The notes below the pieces were generated by a model. That model did no database searches and was not told the origin of the DNA. It saw nothing but the letters and a program-made list of their open reading frames with translations. A stretch of 64,000 bases of DNA from Haberlea rhodopensis (lineage: Eukaryota > Streptophyta > Magnoliopsida > Lamiales > Gesneriaceae), in contig CAJQUN010000409.1 in NCBI GenBank assembly GCA_907163345.1, forward strand, positions 310,001 to 374,000. Direction: 5' to 3'. The position numbers and the translations under genes are program-made. This document shows positions 1 to 10,754 of the stretch, in pieces. Position 1 is the first letter of the stretch; each line of letters begins with the position of its first letter.

Positions 1-252
1 ATGCCGATACGCCCTGGACAACCCAATGTCCCTATGTACTTAACATAACCTGATCCTACTCCCTTAGGACCCATCCTACACCCTCAAGGGTGGTGTGACC
101 ATGTCCACCACATGTCACATCGACAGAAAGCGAGTACTTTCCTCCATGATTACTCCTGTCGTCAAAACACATGGCCAAAAGCCATTCCAACGAGCATACC
201 TCAAGGGTATCACCACTCGTAATATGATCGCCTCAATCGTAAGCTGCGGTAC
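1..252 (-). mobile_element. LARD-B interior, distal fragment
   Basis: This is non-coding retrotransposon interior read on the minus strand. It is recognisably the reverse complement of LARD-A interior around 5160-5420: both have the block about a network of three-base-spaced 'GGTCACACC' and 'GGGTGTAAGATGGGTCCTAA' text. It is separated from its continuation at 9206 by the insertion of LARD-A, whose target duplication GGTAC lies at 248-252 and 9201-9205. No coding sequence is seen. The 3' LTR of this element must lie left of the window. Confidence 0.85.
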
Positions 253-582
253 TGTGATGACCTGAGATTAGGGATGTTAATCCCGGAGTGTTAATAACCC
301 CTAAAGTGGTTTTACGTGTCGACTTGGAGTTTAATCGAGGTGTCGGGCCTTCTGGGCTCATTTATTTGGGCAGTTGGGATCGTTGGATCCCGAGGTTGAG
401 ATCGTATTCTCATTTCAGTGAAAACCTGTGAGTTGGATTTTTAGTGTGACTCGGAATCTCGGGTGCTGGGTGTGGGCACCAGTAGGGGGTTTTTGAGTTA
501 GAGAGAGAGTTTTTGAAAACAGATGATTTTTAATGAATCATGATGTATTTGTGGGGATATTAGTATTTCGGGGTATTTTTGC

Positions 583-590
583 TATAAATA
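583..590 (+). promoter_or_regulatory. TATA box of LARD-A LTR
   Basis: TATAAATA at 583-590, repeated in the 3' LTR at 6940-6947. It is followed by a pyrimidine- and GC-rich stretch of the kind seen downstream of transcription starts. The same relative position carries a TATA box in the LARD-B LTR (minus), the solo LTR (minus) and the LARD-C LTR, all preceded by the shared TGAAAACAGATGATTTTTAA-type text. Confidence 0.6.
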
Positions 591-1454
591 CCAGTTGAAC
601 CCGAGATTTTTATTATCGGAACCATTTTTCCCCTTTCTTCCCTCTCTCCTCCCGCGCGCCCCTTTCCCGATCCAGCTGACCCCCGCGCACAAAAGGCCAC
701 CGCCCGCCGCCGTCCGGCCGCCGTTCGGCGCGTGCCACCCGCCGTTGGAATCGTCTCTTCCAGGCGCTTCTATACGTACCAACAATTCGAAGTTTCGTCG
801 AGAATCGAGCTCGGATTTCTGCAGAAAGCGCTAGGGTTCGTCACTGATTTTCTGTCCGATTTTGTGGCCCGATTTTGGTACGTTTTTGGGGCTTTTCTCC
901 CGATGTTTTAGGGGCGTTTTTGTACTGCTTTTGAGTCGTATATTTCTTACTTTCATGGGTCGAAATTTGTTGCTTATGGATTCGATTTTTGAACGCTGAT
1001 TTTGTGAATTTAGGGTTCGAAATTTGGGTTTTTGGTATGAGGATGATGATTCTTGTTGTTATTCGATTAATTCATGTTTAAATGAATTATGAGCTTAATT
1101 GGGATCAAATTGAGATGTATGGTTCGAAATTGCCCTAATTTGGTGAGGGTTTGATTTCGATTTTGGGGGTTTTGGCTATGGGTTGATGATTCATGTTAGG
1201 GATCGTTTATTACATGTTTTAGATGATTTATGATGGTTGGTTGGGTTCGAATCGTCATGCTAGGGTTCGAATTATTGAAGTTGTTCTTGAGCAATTTTTC
1301 GATATGTCGCATTCGTTTTCCCTCCCTGCATGTACCCTGCCCCGGGTCTTTTAGATGTTTAATTGTCGTGTGTCGACAATATTTTGAGGGTTATGGATGT
1401 GCTTGAGCATGGGTTGCATGTTCGTAAATAATTGTGAATTATTTATCGTGTTAG

Positions 1455-1515
1455 CACATCGTTCCTCAGGGCTTGGAACTCGAGCAAGGGTTGGCTCGGA
1501 CTTCGAGGATTTAAG
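1455..1515 (+). promoter_or_regulatory. candidate exon ending at a conserved 5' splice site
   Basis: A 61-nt stretch starting after GTTAG and ending AAG|GTACG. It matches exon-intron signal rules at both ends. Equivalent segments occur in the 3' LTR (7812-7872), the LARD-B LTR (minus, 12714-12774), the solo LTR (minus, 17585-17642) and the LARD-C LTR (22738-22800). All begin CACAT and end AAG|GTACG. Splicing is inferred, not shown; the GTACG..CGTAC inverted repeat at the boundary could be the conserved feature instead. Confidence 0.4.
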
Positions 1516-1752
1516 GTACGTTTAGCGTACGAGCATAGTTTAAATGATGTTTTACAAGTATGATGCATGATCTAAAATACATGAAATGCTTTACTATGAT
1601 GGTACCGGGACTTGATTACGTTATGATGATTCACATGGTGAAATGCTTAGTGCCGCCATGAAGCGAGCAAATGATGGGTGTGGTTGCTACGGAGCAAACA
1701 CCGATAGTATGATGCTACTTGAAGTAAGAAATGAAAAAGATGGTATTTGATT

Positions 1753-1769
1753 AGATATCTAGGATATCT
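1753..1769 (+). repeat. single perfect stem-loop in LARD-A LTR
   Basis: AGATATC and GATATCT flank a TAG loop. This is a 7-bp stem with a 3-nt loop, repeated in the 3' LTR at 8110-8126. It lies at about the position where the LARD-B LTR has a four-copy stem-loop array (12351-12502). Confidence 0.5.
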
Positions 1770-2847
1770 GTATTTTATTCCCTATTGGTAATGAATAAGA
1801 ACAGAGACGTAGTTAATCAGAGAAGTGATTAACTAGTATCGGAAGTTAAGGAAGTCTCATTATAATATCTAGAATTATGATAATTGCTAGATAAAGAAAG
1901 ATGTTATGAAATGTTGTTAAATTGAAACTGACTAGGGTTAACCAATATGATGATTAACTGCATATTCAGGATTTGATGATTTATCTGTTTTGAGAACAGG
2001 ATTATTACAGGGGTACGCTACGATGAGGATGATACCATCCAGGAAGTATCACATATGTTCCGCAATATTTACATTTTCGTAAATTATGTATTATGTCATT
2101 ATGATTATGAAATTGTGGAATTGGTATGCTCACCCCGTTGGGGGCTGTCTCTGTTGGGGCAGGTGAACAGGTACATCGATGGCTTTGGAGATGAGCTCGA
2201 GCTGTTCATTGGAGGTACTCCCAGGATCGTGGTACCAGGGCTCGATGGAGCACGGTATCGTATAGAGTACTTATACACCCATGAGGGTTATATACATATT
2301 CATGATGCTCGCATGTGAGCAAGATTACTTGTATATGCGTTGTATATAAAGGCATGAGCCTTCCTCTCTTTCATTATATGTTGCATGCAATTGTGGTAGA
2401 ATTGCTAATGATATGAGAGTCGTTAGTGTGTTATGTGGGGGTTGAAACCCACTTTTGTCGTCTTATGTGTGGTGTCTTCCCTGGCTGGGAATTTACTTTG
2501 TGTTCAGTATTCTGTTGAGTATTGTGTATTCCCTGGCCGGGAATTATATTATGTGATGTGCTTTTATTTTTGGGATAGCTCAATTTATGGGGAGACTCTG
2601 CCCAAATTTTTATAAAAACCCACAATGCAAAAGTGATGTAATGGGGATGGTATTGGGCGAACTCGATTAGTCTATATGCTGTTAGGATGATGATCTTATA
2701 ACATTGAGTATTAAAGAAATTTTGTAGTTACCATTCAATGGTAAAGTATCATCTGAGCTTCCCGATTGACTTTTTATTGAAAGCATGTGCCACACATAGT
2801 GGTTAATACACTAATTAAGGGTTAAGGGCATGGGGTCCTTACATTAG

Positions 2848-2859
2848 TGGTATCAGAGC
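2848..2859 (+). promoter_or_regulatory. primer-binding site of LARD-A (initiator Met tRNA)
   Basis: TGGTATCAGAGC begins four bases after the end of the 5' LTR. It is the standard plant primer site complementary to the 3' end of initiator methionine tRNA, and sets the LTR boundary at 2843. Confidence 0.92.
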
Positions 2860-3425
2860 AGTGGTTGCTCATTGGGGCTGTTGAGGGCCTAGGAAGTTAT
2901 TGATAGCACATATTTATGCATGATGGCATTAATGTTATACGACATGACTAATTGTTTATGTGCTTTTATGATATGAAAAGTGGTATTGCTAACCATTGTG
3001 GTTGCAGGAATCGTGTGAAACACGATAGGATGGCATTAATAGCGATGTCTAACACTCTATATGCTACGTGCCAAGGAACCTGATTTTTGGAAGAAAATCA
3101 GGAGAAGAAAGATATGATGTATTGTCTGAGGACAGACTGGGTAGACAACCGACAGTGGAATACTTCGGTATGGTCTCAATTATTATTGAATATACTAATG
3201 AGTTTGTTCATGTAATGCCCAAGCAAGGAAGGTACGTAAGACGCGTACGGGCATCGGACGGTAACACACTCCTAACTCTGACTATGCATTGAATGCATAA
3301 GTATTTATGATGTTTATGATGATGATGATTATGATGATTTTGATAAGTAAGTTTATGACGAATATGTTATGATGACGATGTTTCTGACAAGTAAGTTTAT
3401 GATGATGTGATACGATGTTATGATG

Positions 3426-3471
3426 TGGTAAGATGCCACGGGGTAAGATGCCCATATGGTAAGAGGCCATA
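3426..3471 (+). repeat. three stem-loops with conserved TAAGRTG-type loop
   Basis: Consecutive inverted repeats: TGG/CCA and GGGG/CCCC flanking the loop TAAGATG, then TATGG/CCATA flanking TAAGAGG. The same loop with the same stem series, on the other strand, forms the 58-bp array in the Gyp-1 LTRs. Decayed copies are seen near 3735-3765. Confidence 0.6.
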
Positions 3472-3993
3472 CTCCTATATTATGATCATACTATGATTGC
3501 ATAAGAATTTACGATGCCATGATGATATGTATAATGAATAAAAATGATAAGATGTTTAAGATGATGTTATGATAAGTAAGTTCACGATGAAGATGATTTT
3601 ATAATGAATAAAGATGACAAGATACTTATGATGATGTTATGATAAATGAAGATGATATGACGTTCACGATGACGATTATGATAAGTAATGATGATGTTAA
3701 TATGATGTTTATAGAATGATATGATGTTTATAAGGTGGTAAGATGTCATAGGGTAAGATACCCGTATGCATGAATATGAACCGGGGAAAAAGAAAAGAAG
3801 TTAATGAATAATTAGCAAGCTTACTCAACTATGATTTCGTACATTTACTGTTATATCTATAAGATGATGATGTTTATATGATGATGATGCTACAAGATGA
3901 TAATGTATGTTTAACTATGTTACTTAGAATGGTTGAATGTCCGGTGGTCATTATGGGCAAGCGAGGAAGGTCTTGCCGCTCACATAGCTGATG

Positions 3994-4200
3994 AGCGATG
4001 GGGTACATCCGCTATCAAGGTGTAGCGATGGGTATCATCCGCTGATGAGCGATGGGGTACATCCGCTATCAAGGTGTAGCGATGGGTATCATCCGCTGAG
4101 CGATGGGGTACATCCGCTATCAAGGCGTAGCGATGGGTATCATCCGCTGAATAAGAGATACATCCGCTATCAAGGCGTAGCGATGGGTATCATACGATGT
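3994..4200 (+). repeat. hairpin minisatellite, AGCGATG..CATCCGCT
   Basis: Tandem units about 50 nt long contain two inverted repeats each: AGCGATG (loop GGGTA or GGTAT) CAT C CGCT. The stem is AGCG/CGCT plus ATG/CAT with a bulged C. Decayed relatives continue at 4369-4560 (GGCG..CGCC and AGCG..CGCT) and at 4591-4734, where stems read AGTG..CACT, GACG..CGTC, AGTGC..GCACT and AGCG..CGCT. Confidence 0.75.
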
Positions 4201-6597
4201 GTTATGTCGAGCGAGGGGGCCAATTGTGCCGCTGTCATAATGGAACCCGGACAGTCCCATTTCTAATTAACATAGTTTGTTGTGAGTATATATGTGAATA
4301 TGATGTGTATGATGATGTTTATGATGAGTAAAGATGATATGATGATTATGATGATGTTTATGATGATAGGATGCCTCATTCCGCTATTTTACGATGACTC
4401 ACTCTTCTATGAGGATTGGCGATGGTTTATGCCGCCGGATATGTTAATAGCGATGCCCCATTCCGCTATTATGTGGATTTACGATGACTTATTCTTCTAT
4501 GAGGATTGGCGATGATTAGTGCCACCAGATATGTTGATAGCGATGCCTCTTTCCGCTGTTATGTAGACCATGATTCAGGTTCAGGTGTATAGTGAGGTTT
4601 CATGCCACTTATTATATGACGAGGTATCATGCCGTCGATTCTATAGCTATGTACTCAGCACGGGATTATGCCGCCTTCGAGCGATGAGTGCTGATTTTGC
4701 ACTATTGTCGAGCGACGGAGACAGGTATGCCGCTATCTTGTTAGTGATGAGGTATGAGATATTGCTATTCTATTAGCTTTATTATAGCTGGCATGCGTTG
4801 TTATACATGTTTTATTATGACTATTTTACTAGCATGATGATGGATGACATATGTTGATGTACATGGACCGTCACGAGTTGACTGGGTTGTTTAGATGTCA
4901 TTGTTGACATGTATCGTCACTAGTTGACGATACCTTAGATACCATGAGTGGGCATGTGTCGTCACGGGGTGGCGATGACGATGGTGTAGGAGATGTCTTA
5001 TTAGACATGCATCATCGTTACGATGAACAATGCGTTGAGTATACGTTTTCAGTTGTATGCCTTGGGTGCCAGTGTCGGGCACAAGGTGGTGTGTGCGTCA
5101 CCGATTAACGTGGCCCTTATACCGAGCGGGTTGCTCGAGGAATGGATGGATGCGCTGTACATGTGATTGTACCGCAGAAATTGTTTGAGGGATCATATCA
5201 CGAGTGGTGGTACCGTTGGAATGGCTTTTTGGCCATGTAATTTGACGACAGGAGTGATCGTGGAGGAATTGCTCGCTTTCTATTGATATGACATGTGGTA
5301 GACATGGTCACACCAACCATGAGGGTGTAAGATGGGTCCTAAGGAGGTAGGATCAGGTTATGTTAAGTACATGGGGACATTGGAGTGTCCAGGGTATGTC
5401 AGCATTGGAGGAATGTTGGGTAAAGACCCACTACTCTATTGACTTTTCTTCCCATGGTATGGTATGCCGTGCGGAAACGTCCATCTGATTGGTAGGTTTG
5501 AGGTGAAACCTAGTAAGGCAGCGACTAGTTTGCCTGCCGCGTGTGTGCAGCACCATGATGGACTTGCTAGAGCCGTTATACTGCTCGTTGAAACCAAGTT
5601 TGGTAAATCGTAAGGTGATACGAGGTGGATTGTGGTGGACTCTGGTAGTCACCACGTCATTTGAAGTTGAAGTTGAGTATGCCTCACTGAACGTATATAT
5701 GTTTATGTTTAAATCTTGGTGAGACTTGTCTGGGACAGCTCATGATGTTGAAGTACCAACAAGAGAGTCATCAAGTCGTCGTTGTTTTGGCCTGGGAATC
5801 CATGTATTTGGGATGCATTGGGTTTATTGCATGTCCTTTCAAACTTGAAACTCTGAGGAGTCTCGATTGTTTATTTATGATCAGGACGTGATTCTTAGGA
5901 TATCCGGAGGTAGACATCTTGCGAGATGTCTTTTGTGTGAATCTGTGGCCGTGAGTTGCCCAAATTGAGTTGCAATGATGCGACTGCTCATTTGAAAGAG
6001 GAAGTTTGAAAGGGGGAACCAGGTTTGGTATGTGTACACCGTGGTATGCTAATGTTTCCCTCGTAACGATGTATGTTAGACATTGTGAGTCATGATAGAG
6101 ATGTCTTTGAATGATATCTACGATGGAATCGGAAGCAATTCGAATCCTTGCAGTTTCAGTTGACTAACTGCTTTTGGACCGTTAGCGTTGAGTTGTACTG
6201 ACGCTCTTCGACGTTATGATGGATTTGGAAGTCTATTCCACTCCAGAGTTTGACACGAAGTCACGTTCTCAAGGTTGAGGTGTCATTCATGATGCGTTCT
6301 TAGTAGTGGTATTAGAACGAAGGATGACTGCCCGATCTACAGTCGTAAGTATCGGTTGTTTTGCGGTCATGAGAGACTGACTTTTTGGGATGACCCGCAT
6401 CGAGGTACGTTTGCCTCTTGGGTGATATGTTGGTTTTGGTAAGTCGCTCTGTTCCAGAGTTTGAAGAGAGGTAAGTATCCTCGCGGTTTTTAAGACGATT
6501 CTGATATGGTCAGGAATCGAGGTTCTGGCTTCATGTTGTTGTGTAGCCTGGGTGTTATGTGATACACCGGTGCTAATTTCGAGGACGAAATTCTTTT

Positions 6598-6609
6598 AGT
6601 GGGGGATAT
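6598..6609 (+). promoter_or_regulatory. polypurine tract of LARD-A
   Basis: AGTGGGGGATAT lies directly before the 3' LTR, preceded by the Gypsy-typical TTCGAGGACGAAATTC at about 6578. Confidence 0.85.
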
Positions 6610-9200
6610 TGTGATGACCTGAGATTAGGGATGTTAATCCCGGAGTGTTAATAACCCCTAAAGTGGTTTTACGTGTCGACTTGGAGTTTAATCGAGGTGT
6701 CGGGCCTTCTGGGCTCATTTATTTGGGCAGTTGGGATCGTTGGATCCCGAGGTTGAGATCGTATTCTCATTTCAGTGAAAACCTGTGAGTTGGATTTTTA
6801 GTGTGACTCGGAATCTCGGGTGCTGGGTGTGGGCACCAGTAGGGGGTTTTTGAGTTAGAGAGAGAGTTTTTGAAAACAGATGATTTTTAATGAATCATGA
6901 TGTATTTGTGGGGATATTAGTATTTCGGGGTATTTTTGCTATAAATACCAGTTGAACCCGAGATTTTTATTATCGGAACCATTTTTCCCCTTTCTTCCCT
7001 CTCTCCTCCCGCGCGCCCCTTTCCCGATCCAGCTGACCCCCGCGCACAAAAGGCCACCGCCCGCCGCCGTCCGGCCGCCGTTCGGCGCGTGCCACCCGCC
7101 GTTGGAATCGTCTCTTCCAGGCGCTTCTATACGTACCAACAATTCGAAGTTTCGTCGAGAATCGAGCTCGGATTTCTGCAGAAAGCGCTAGGGTTCGTCA
7201 CTGATTTTCTGTCCGATTTTGTGGCCCGATTTTGGTACGTTTTTGGGGCTTTTCTCCCGATGTTTTAGGGGCGTTTTTGTACTGCTTTTGAGTCGTATAT
7301 TTCTTACTTTCATGGGTCGAAATTTGTTGCTTATGGATTCGATTTTTGAACGCTGATTTTGTGAATTTAGGGTTCGAAATTTGGGTTTTTGGTATGAGGA
7401 TGATGATTCTTGTTGTTATTCGATTAATTCATGTTTAAATGAATTATGAGCTTAATTGGGATCAAATTGAGATGTATGGTTCGAAATTGCCCTAATTTGG
7501 TGAGGGTTTGATTTCGATTTTGGGGGTTTTGGCTATGGGTTGATGATTCATGTTAGGGATCGTTTATTACATGTTTTAGATGATTTATGATGGTTGGTTG
7601 GGTTCGAATCGTCATGCTAGGGTTCGAATTATTGAAGTTGTTCTTGAGCAATTTTTCGATATGTCGCATTCGTTTTCCCTCCCTGCATGTACCCTGCCCC
7701 GGGTCTTTTAGATGTTTAATTGTCGTGTGTCGACAATATTTTGAGGGTTATGGATGTGCTTGAGCATGGGTTGCATGTTCGTAAATAATTGTGAATTATT
7801 TATCGTGTTAGCACATCGTTCCTCAGGGCTTGGAACTCGAGCAAGGGTTGGCTCGGACTTCGAGGATTTAAGGTACGTTTAGCGTACGAGCATAGTTTAA
7901 ATGATGTTTTACAAGTATGATGCATGATCTAAAATACATGAAATGCTTTACTATGATGGTACCGGGACTTGATTACGTTATGATGATTCACATGGTGAAA
8001 TGCTTAGTGCCGCCATGAAGCGAGCAAATGATGGGTGTGGTTGCTACGGAGCAAACACCGATAGTATGATGCTACTTGAAGTAAGAAATGAAAAAGATGG
8101 TATTTGATTAGATATCTAGGATATCTGTATTTTATTCCCTATTGGTAATGAATAAGAACAGAGACGTAGTTAATCAGAGAAGTGATTAACTAGTATCGGA
8201 AGTTAAGGAAGTCTCATTATAATATCTAGAATTATGATAATTGCTAGATAAAGAAAGATGTTATGAAATGTTGTTAAATTGAAACTGACTAGGGTTAACC
8301 AATATGATGATTAACTGCATATTCAGGATTTGATGATTTATCTGTTTTGAGAACAGGATTATTACAGGGGTACGCTACGATGAGGATGATACCATCCAGG
8401 AAGTATCACATATGTTCCGCAATATTTACATTTTCGTAAATTATGTATTATGTCATTATGATTATGAAATTGTGGAATTGGTATGCTCACCCCGTTGGGG
8501 GCTGTCTCTGTTGGGGCAGGTGAACAGGTACATCGATGGCTTTGGAGATGAGCTCGAGCTGTTCATTGGAGGTACTCCCAGGATCGTGGTACCAGGGCTC
8601 GATGGAGCACGGTATCGTATAGAGTACTTATACACCCATGAGGGTTATATACATATTCATGATGCTCGCATGTGAGCAAGATTACTTGTATATGCGTTGT
8701 ATATAAAGGCATGAGCCTTCCTCTCTTTCATTATATGTTGCATGCAATTGTGGTAGAATTGCTAATGATATGAGAGTCGTTAGTGTGTTATGTGGGGGTT
8801 GAAACCCACTTTTGTCGTCTTATGTGTGGTGTCTTCCCTGGCTGGGAATTTACTTTGTGTTCAGTATTCTGTTGAGTATTGTGTATTCCCTGGCCGGGAA
8901 TTATATTATGTGATGTGCTTTTATTTTTGGGATAGCTCAATTTATGGGGAGACTCTGCCCAAATTTTTATAAAAACCCACAATGCAAAAGTGATGTAATG
9001 GGGATGGTATTGGGCGAACTCGATTAGTCTATATGCTGTTAGGATGATGATCTTATAACATTGAGTATTAAAGAAATTTTGTAGTTACCATTCAATGGTA
9101 AAGTATCATCTGAGCTTCCCGATTGACTTTTTATTGAAAGCATGTGCCACACATAGTGGTTAATACACTAATTAAGGGTTAAGGGCATGGGGTCCTTACA
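6610..9200 (+). repeat. LARD-A 3' LTR
   Basis: Second 2,591-bp LTR copy, matching 253-2843 without any difference I noticed, including all internal short ORFs. It ends GGTCCTTACA at 9200, followed by the target duplication GGTAC. Its TATA box is at 6940-6947. Confidence 0.93.
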
Positions 9201-9784
9201 GGTACAATCCCATGTACAGCGCATCCATCCATTCCTCGAGCAACCCGCTCGGTATAAGGGTCACGTCCATCGGTGTCGCACACACCACCTTGTGCTCGGT
9301 ACTGGCACCCAAGGCATACCACTGAATACGTATACTCAACGCATCGATCATCGTAACGATGATGCATGTCTAATAAGACATCTCCTACACTATCGTCATC
9401 GTCATCCCGTGACGACACATGCCAACTCATGGCATCTAAAACATTGCCCACTAGTGACGATACATGTACATCAGCGTATGTCATCCACTAACATGCTAGT
9501 AAAATAGGCATAATAAACATGTATATCAATGCATGCCAGCTACAATAAAGCTAATAAAATAGCAATATCTCATACCTCATCGCTAGTGATATAGCATCAT
9601 ACCTGTCTCCGTCGCTCAATAATAGTGCGTAATCAGCACCCATCGCTCGAAGGCGGCAAAATCCTGTGCTGAGTACATAGCGGCAAAATCCCTCGCTATA
9701 GAATCGACGGCATGACACCTCGTCATATAATAAGTGGCATGAAACCTCGCTATATACCTGAGTATGAATCATCGTCCACATAGT

Positions 9785-10275
9785 AGCGGAAAGAGGCATC
9801 GCTATCAATACACCTGGCGGAATGAACCATCGCCAATAGATATAGCGGAATGAACCGTCGCTATAAATACGCCTGGCGGAATGAACCATCGCCAATAAAT
9901 ATAGCGGAATGAACCGTCGCTATAAATACACCTGGCGGAATGAACCATCGCCAATAAATATAGCGGAATGAACCATCGCTATCAATACACCTGGCGGAAT
10001 GAACCATCGCCAATAGATATAGCGGAATGAACCGTCGCTATAAATACACCTGGCGGAATGAACCATCGCCAATAGATATAGCGGAATGAACCATCGCTAT
10101 CAATACACCTGGCGGAATGAACCATCGCCAATAGATATAGCGGAATGAACCGTCGCTATAAATACGCCTGGCGGAATGAACCATCGCCAATAGATATAGC
10201 GGAATGAACCATCGCTATCAATACATCTGGCGGAATGAACCATCGCCAATAGATATAGCGGAATGAACCGTCGCT
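9785..10275 (-). repeat. 59-bp hairpin minisatellite in LARD-B
   Basis: About eight copies of a 59-bp unit. Each holds two inverted repeats, read on + as GGCGGAATGAACCATCGCC and AGCGGAATGAACCRTCGCT. The outer base pair alternates (G-C, then A-T), always matched on both sides. ATG/CAT forms the upper stem with a three-base loop and a two-base bulge. Relic hairpins lie just left (9560-9760), including a GACGG..TCGTC pair. Confidence 0.85.
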
Positions 10276-10754
10276 ATAATCCGTGTCCTCATAGAGAAAT
10301 GAATATAAATCGACACAGCGGGACACATCACCGCTATCATCCGTGTCATCACATAGGAATGAATCATCATCCTAACAAGCGGCATCTCATCCTCGCTTCT
10401 TCATACAAGCGGTATCTCATCCTCGCTTCGTATGGCATACCCCGCCTCCATGTGCAAGCGAGCATCCCCGCCCGCTCCACATTTTTAGCGGTCAAGCATA
10501 AGTATAAAAATTCTCACTGTCATAAGCAGGACTCCTGGAATGCATAATCATCATTCCTTTTTATACTCCATATTTCCTGTAACCTGCAACCATCAGGGTT
10601 AACAACAATAGCCATATACGCTATGCATCCACATTCAATTCATAATAAAAACACATTATGAGAATGTATGGTTTCACAAATAAATGTCATGATATCCTTC
10701 TTAAATCCTTATTTCATCCTGAGCCCTTATCATTAGTACATTTTAATGCTTCTT

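Larger units (their letters stand above)
253..2843 (+). repeat. LARD-A 5' LTR
   Basis: LTR of 2,591 bp with TG...CA ends; the copy at 6610-9200 has a constant offset of 6,357. Parts in order: a TATA box at 583-590; a GC-rich stretch about 640-750; T-rich intron-like sequence with scattered TTCGAA/GGGTTCGAA motifs; a splice-donor-like AAG|GTACG block at 1511-1530; a perfect stem-loop at 1753-1769; the conserved GGTATGCTCACCCCG block at 2123-2164; and a tail holding repeated CCTGGCYGGGAATT motifs near 2480-2545. Short ORFs here are identical in both LTRs but resemble no protein I know, and I do not call them genes. Confidence 0.93.
2844..6609 (+). mobile_element. LARD-A interior, non-coding
   Basis: This 3.77-kb region has no retroviral protein. 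The best open frame (3068-3292, 74 codons) resembles nothing I recognise. Around 3190-3480 it resembles part of the Gyp-1 LTR: an AAG|GTACGTAAG block, then a GGGCATCGGACGG motif, then GGTAAGATGCC stem-loops. This suggests a captured or ancestral LTR module. 3300-3920 is rich in ATGATG. 3994-4200 and 4369-4760 hold hairpin arrays. 4850-6609 is conserved at low level with the LARD-C interior (for example 5405-5640 against about 26211-26460), yet has no open frame. Confidence 0.8.
253..9200 (+). mobile_element. LARD-A: young non-autonomous large LTR retrotransposon
   Basis: This is a complete element of 8,948 bp. Two direct LTRs of exactly 2,591 bp begin TGTGATGACC and end GGTCCTTACA. A primer site for initiator Met-tRNA follows the 5' LTR and a polypurine tract precedes the 3' LTR. 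The 5-bp target duplication GGTAC (248-252, 9201-9205) is perfect. The 3,766-bp interior has no gag, protease, RT or integrase ORF, which fits the LARD class. The PPT context (TTCGAGGACGAAATTC shortly before AGTGGGGGATAT) is typical of chromovirus-type Gypsy elements, so mobilisation by a Gyp-1/Gyp-2-like partner is inferred. The LTRs look identical wherever I compared them, so insertion is recent. It interrupts LARD-B. Confidence 0.95.

Noticed and set aside
582..834. Overlapping open frames in the GC-rich part of the LARD-A LTR, repeated at 6939-7191.
   Set aside because: They are conserved only because the LTRs are identical copies. Both strands are open at once, as expected from GC-rich sequence, and LARD-B does not keep the frame.
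2055..2318. An 87-codon ORF in the LARD-A LTR (copy at 8412-8675).
   Set aside because: It overlaps the conserved non-coding GGTATGCTCACCCCG block; the counterparts in LARD-B and LARD-C do not encode a similar protein.
9785..10275. Possible CRISPR array, because of regular short repeats.
   Set aside because: There are no unique spacers: the whole 59-bp unit repeats, it lies inside a plant LTR element, and no cas gene or bacterial context exists.
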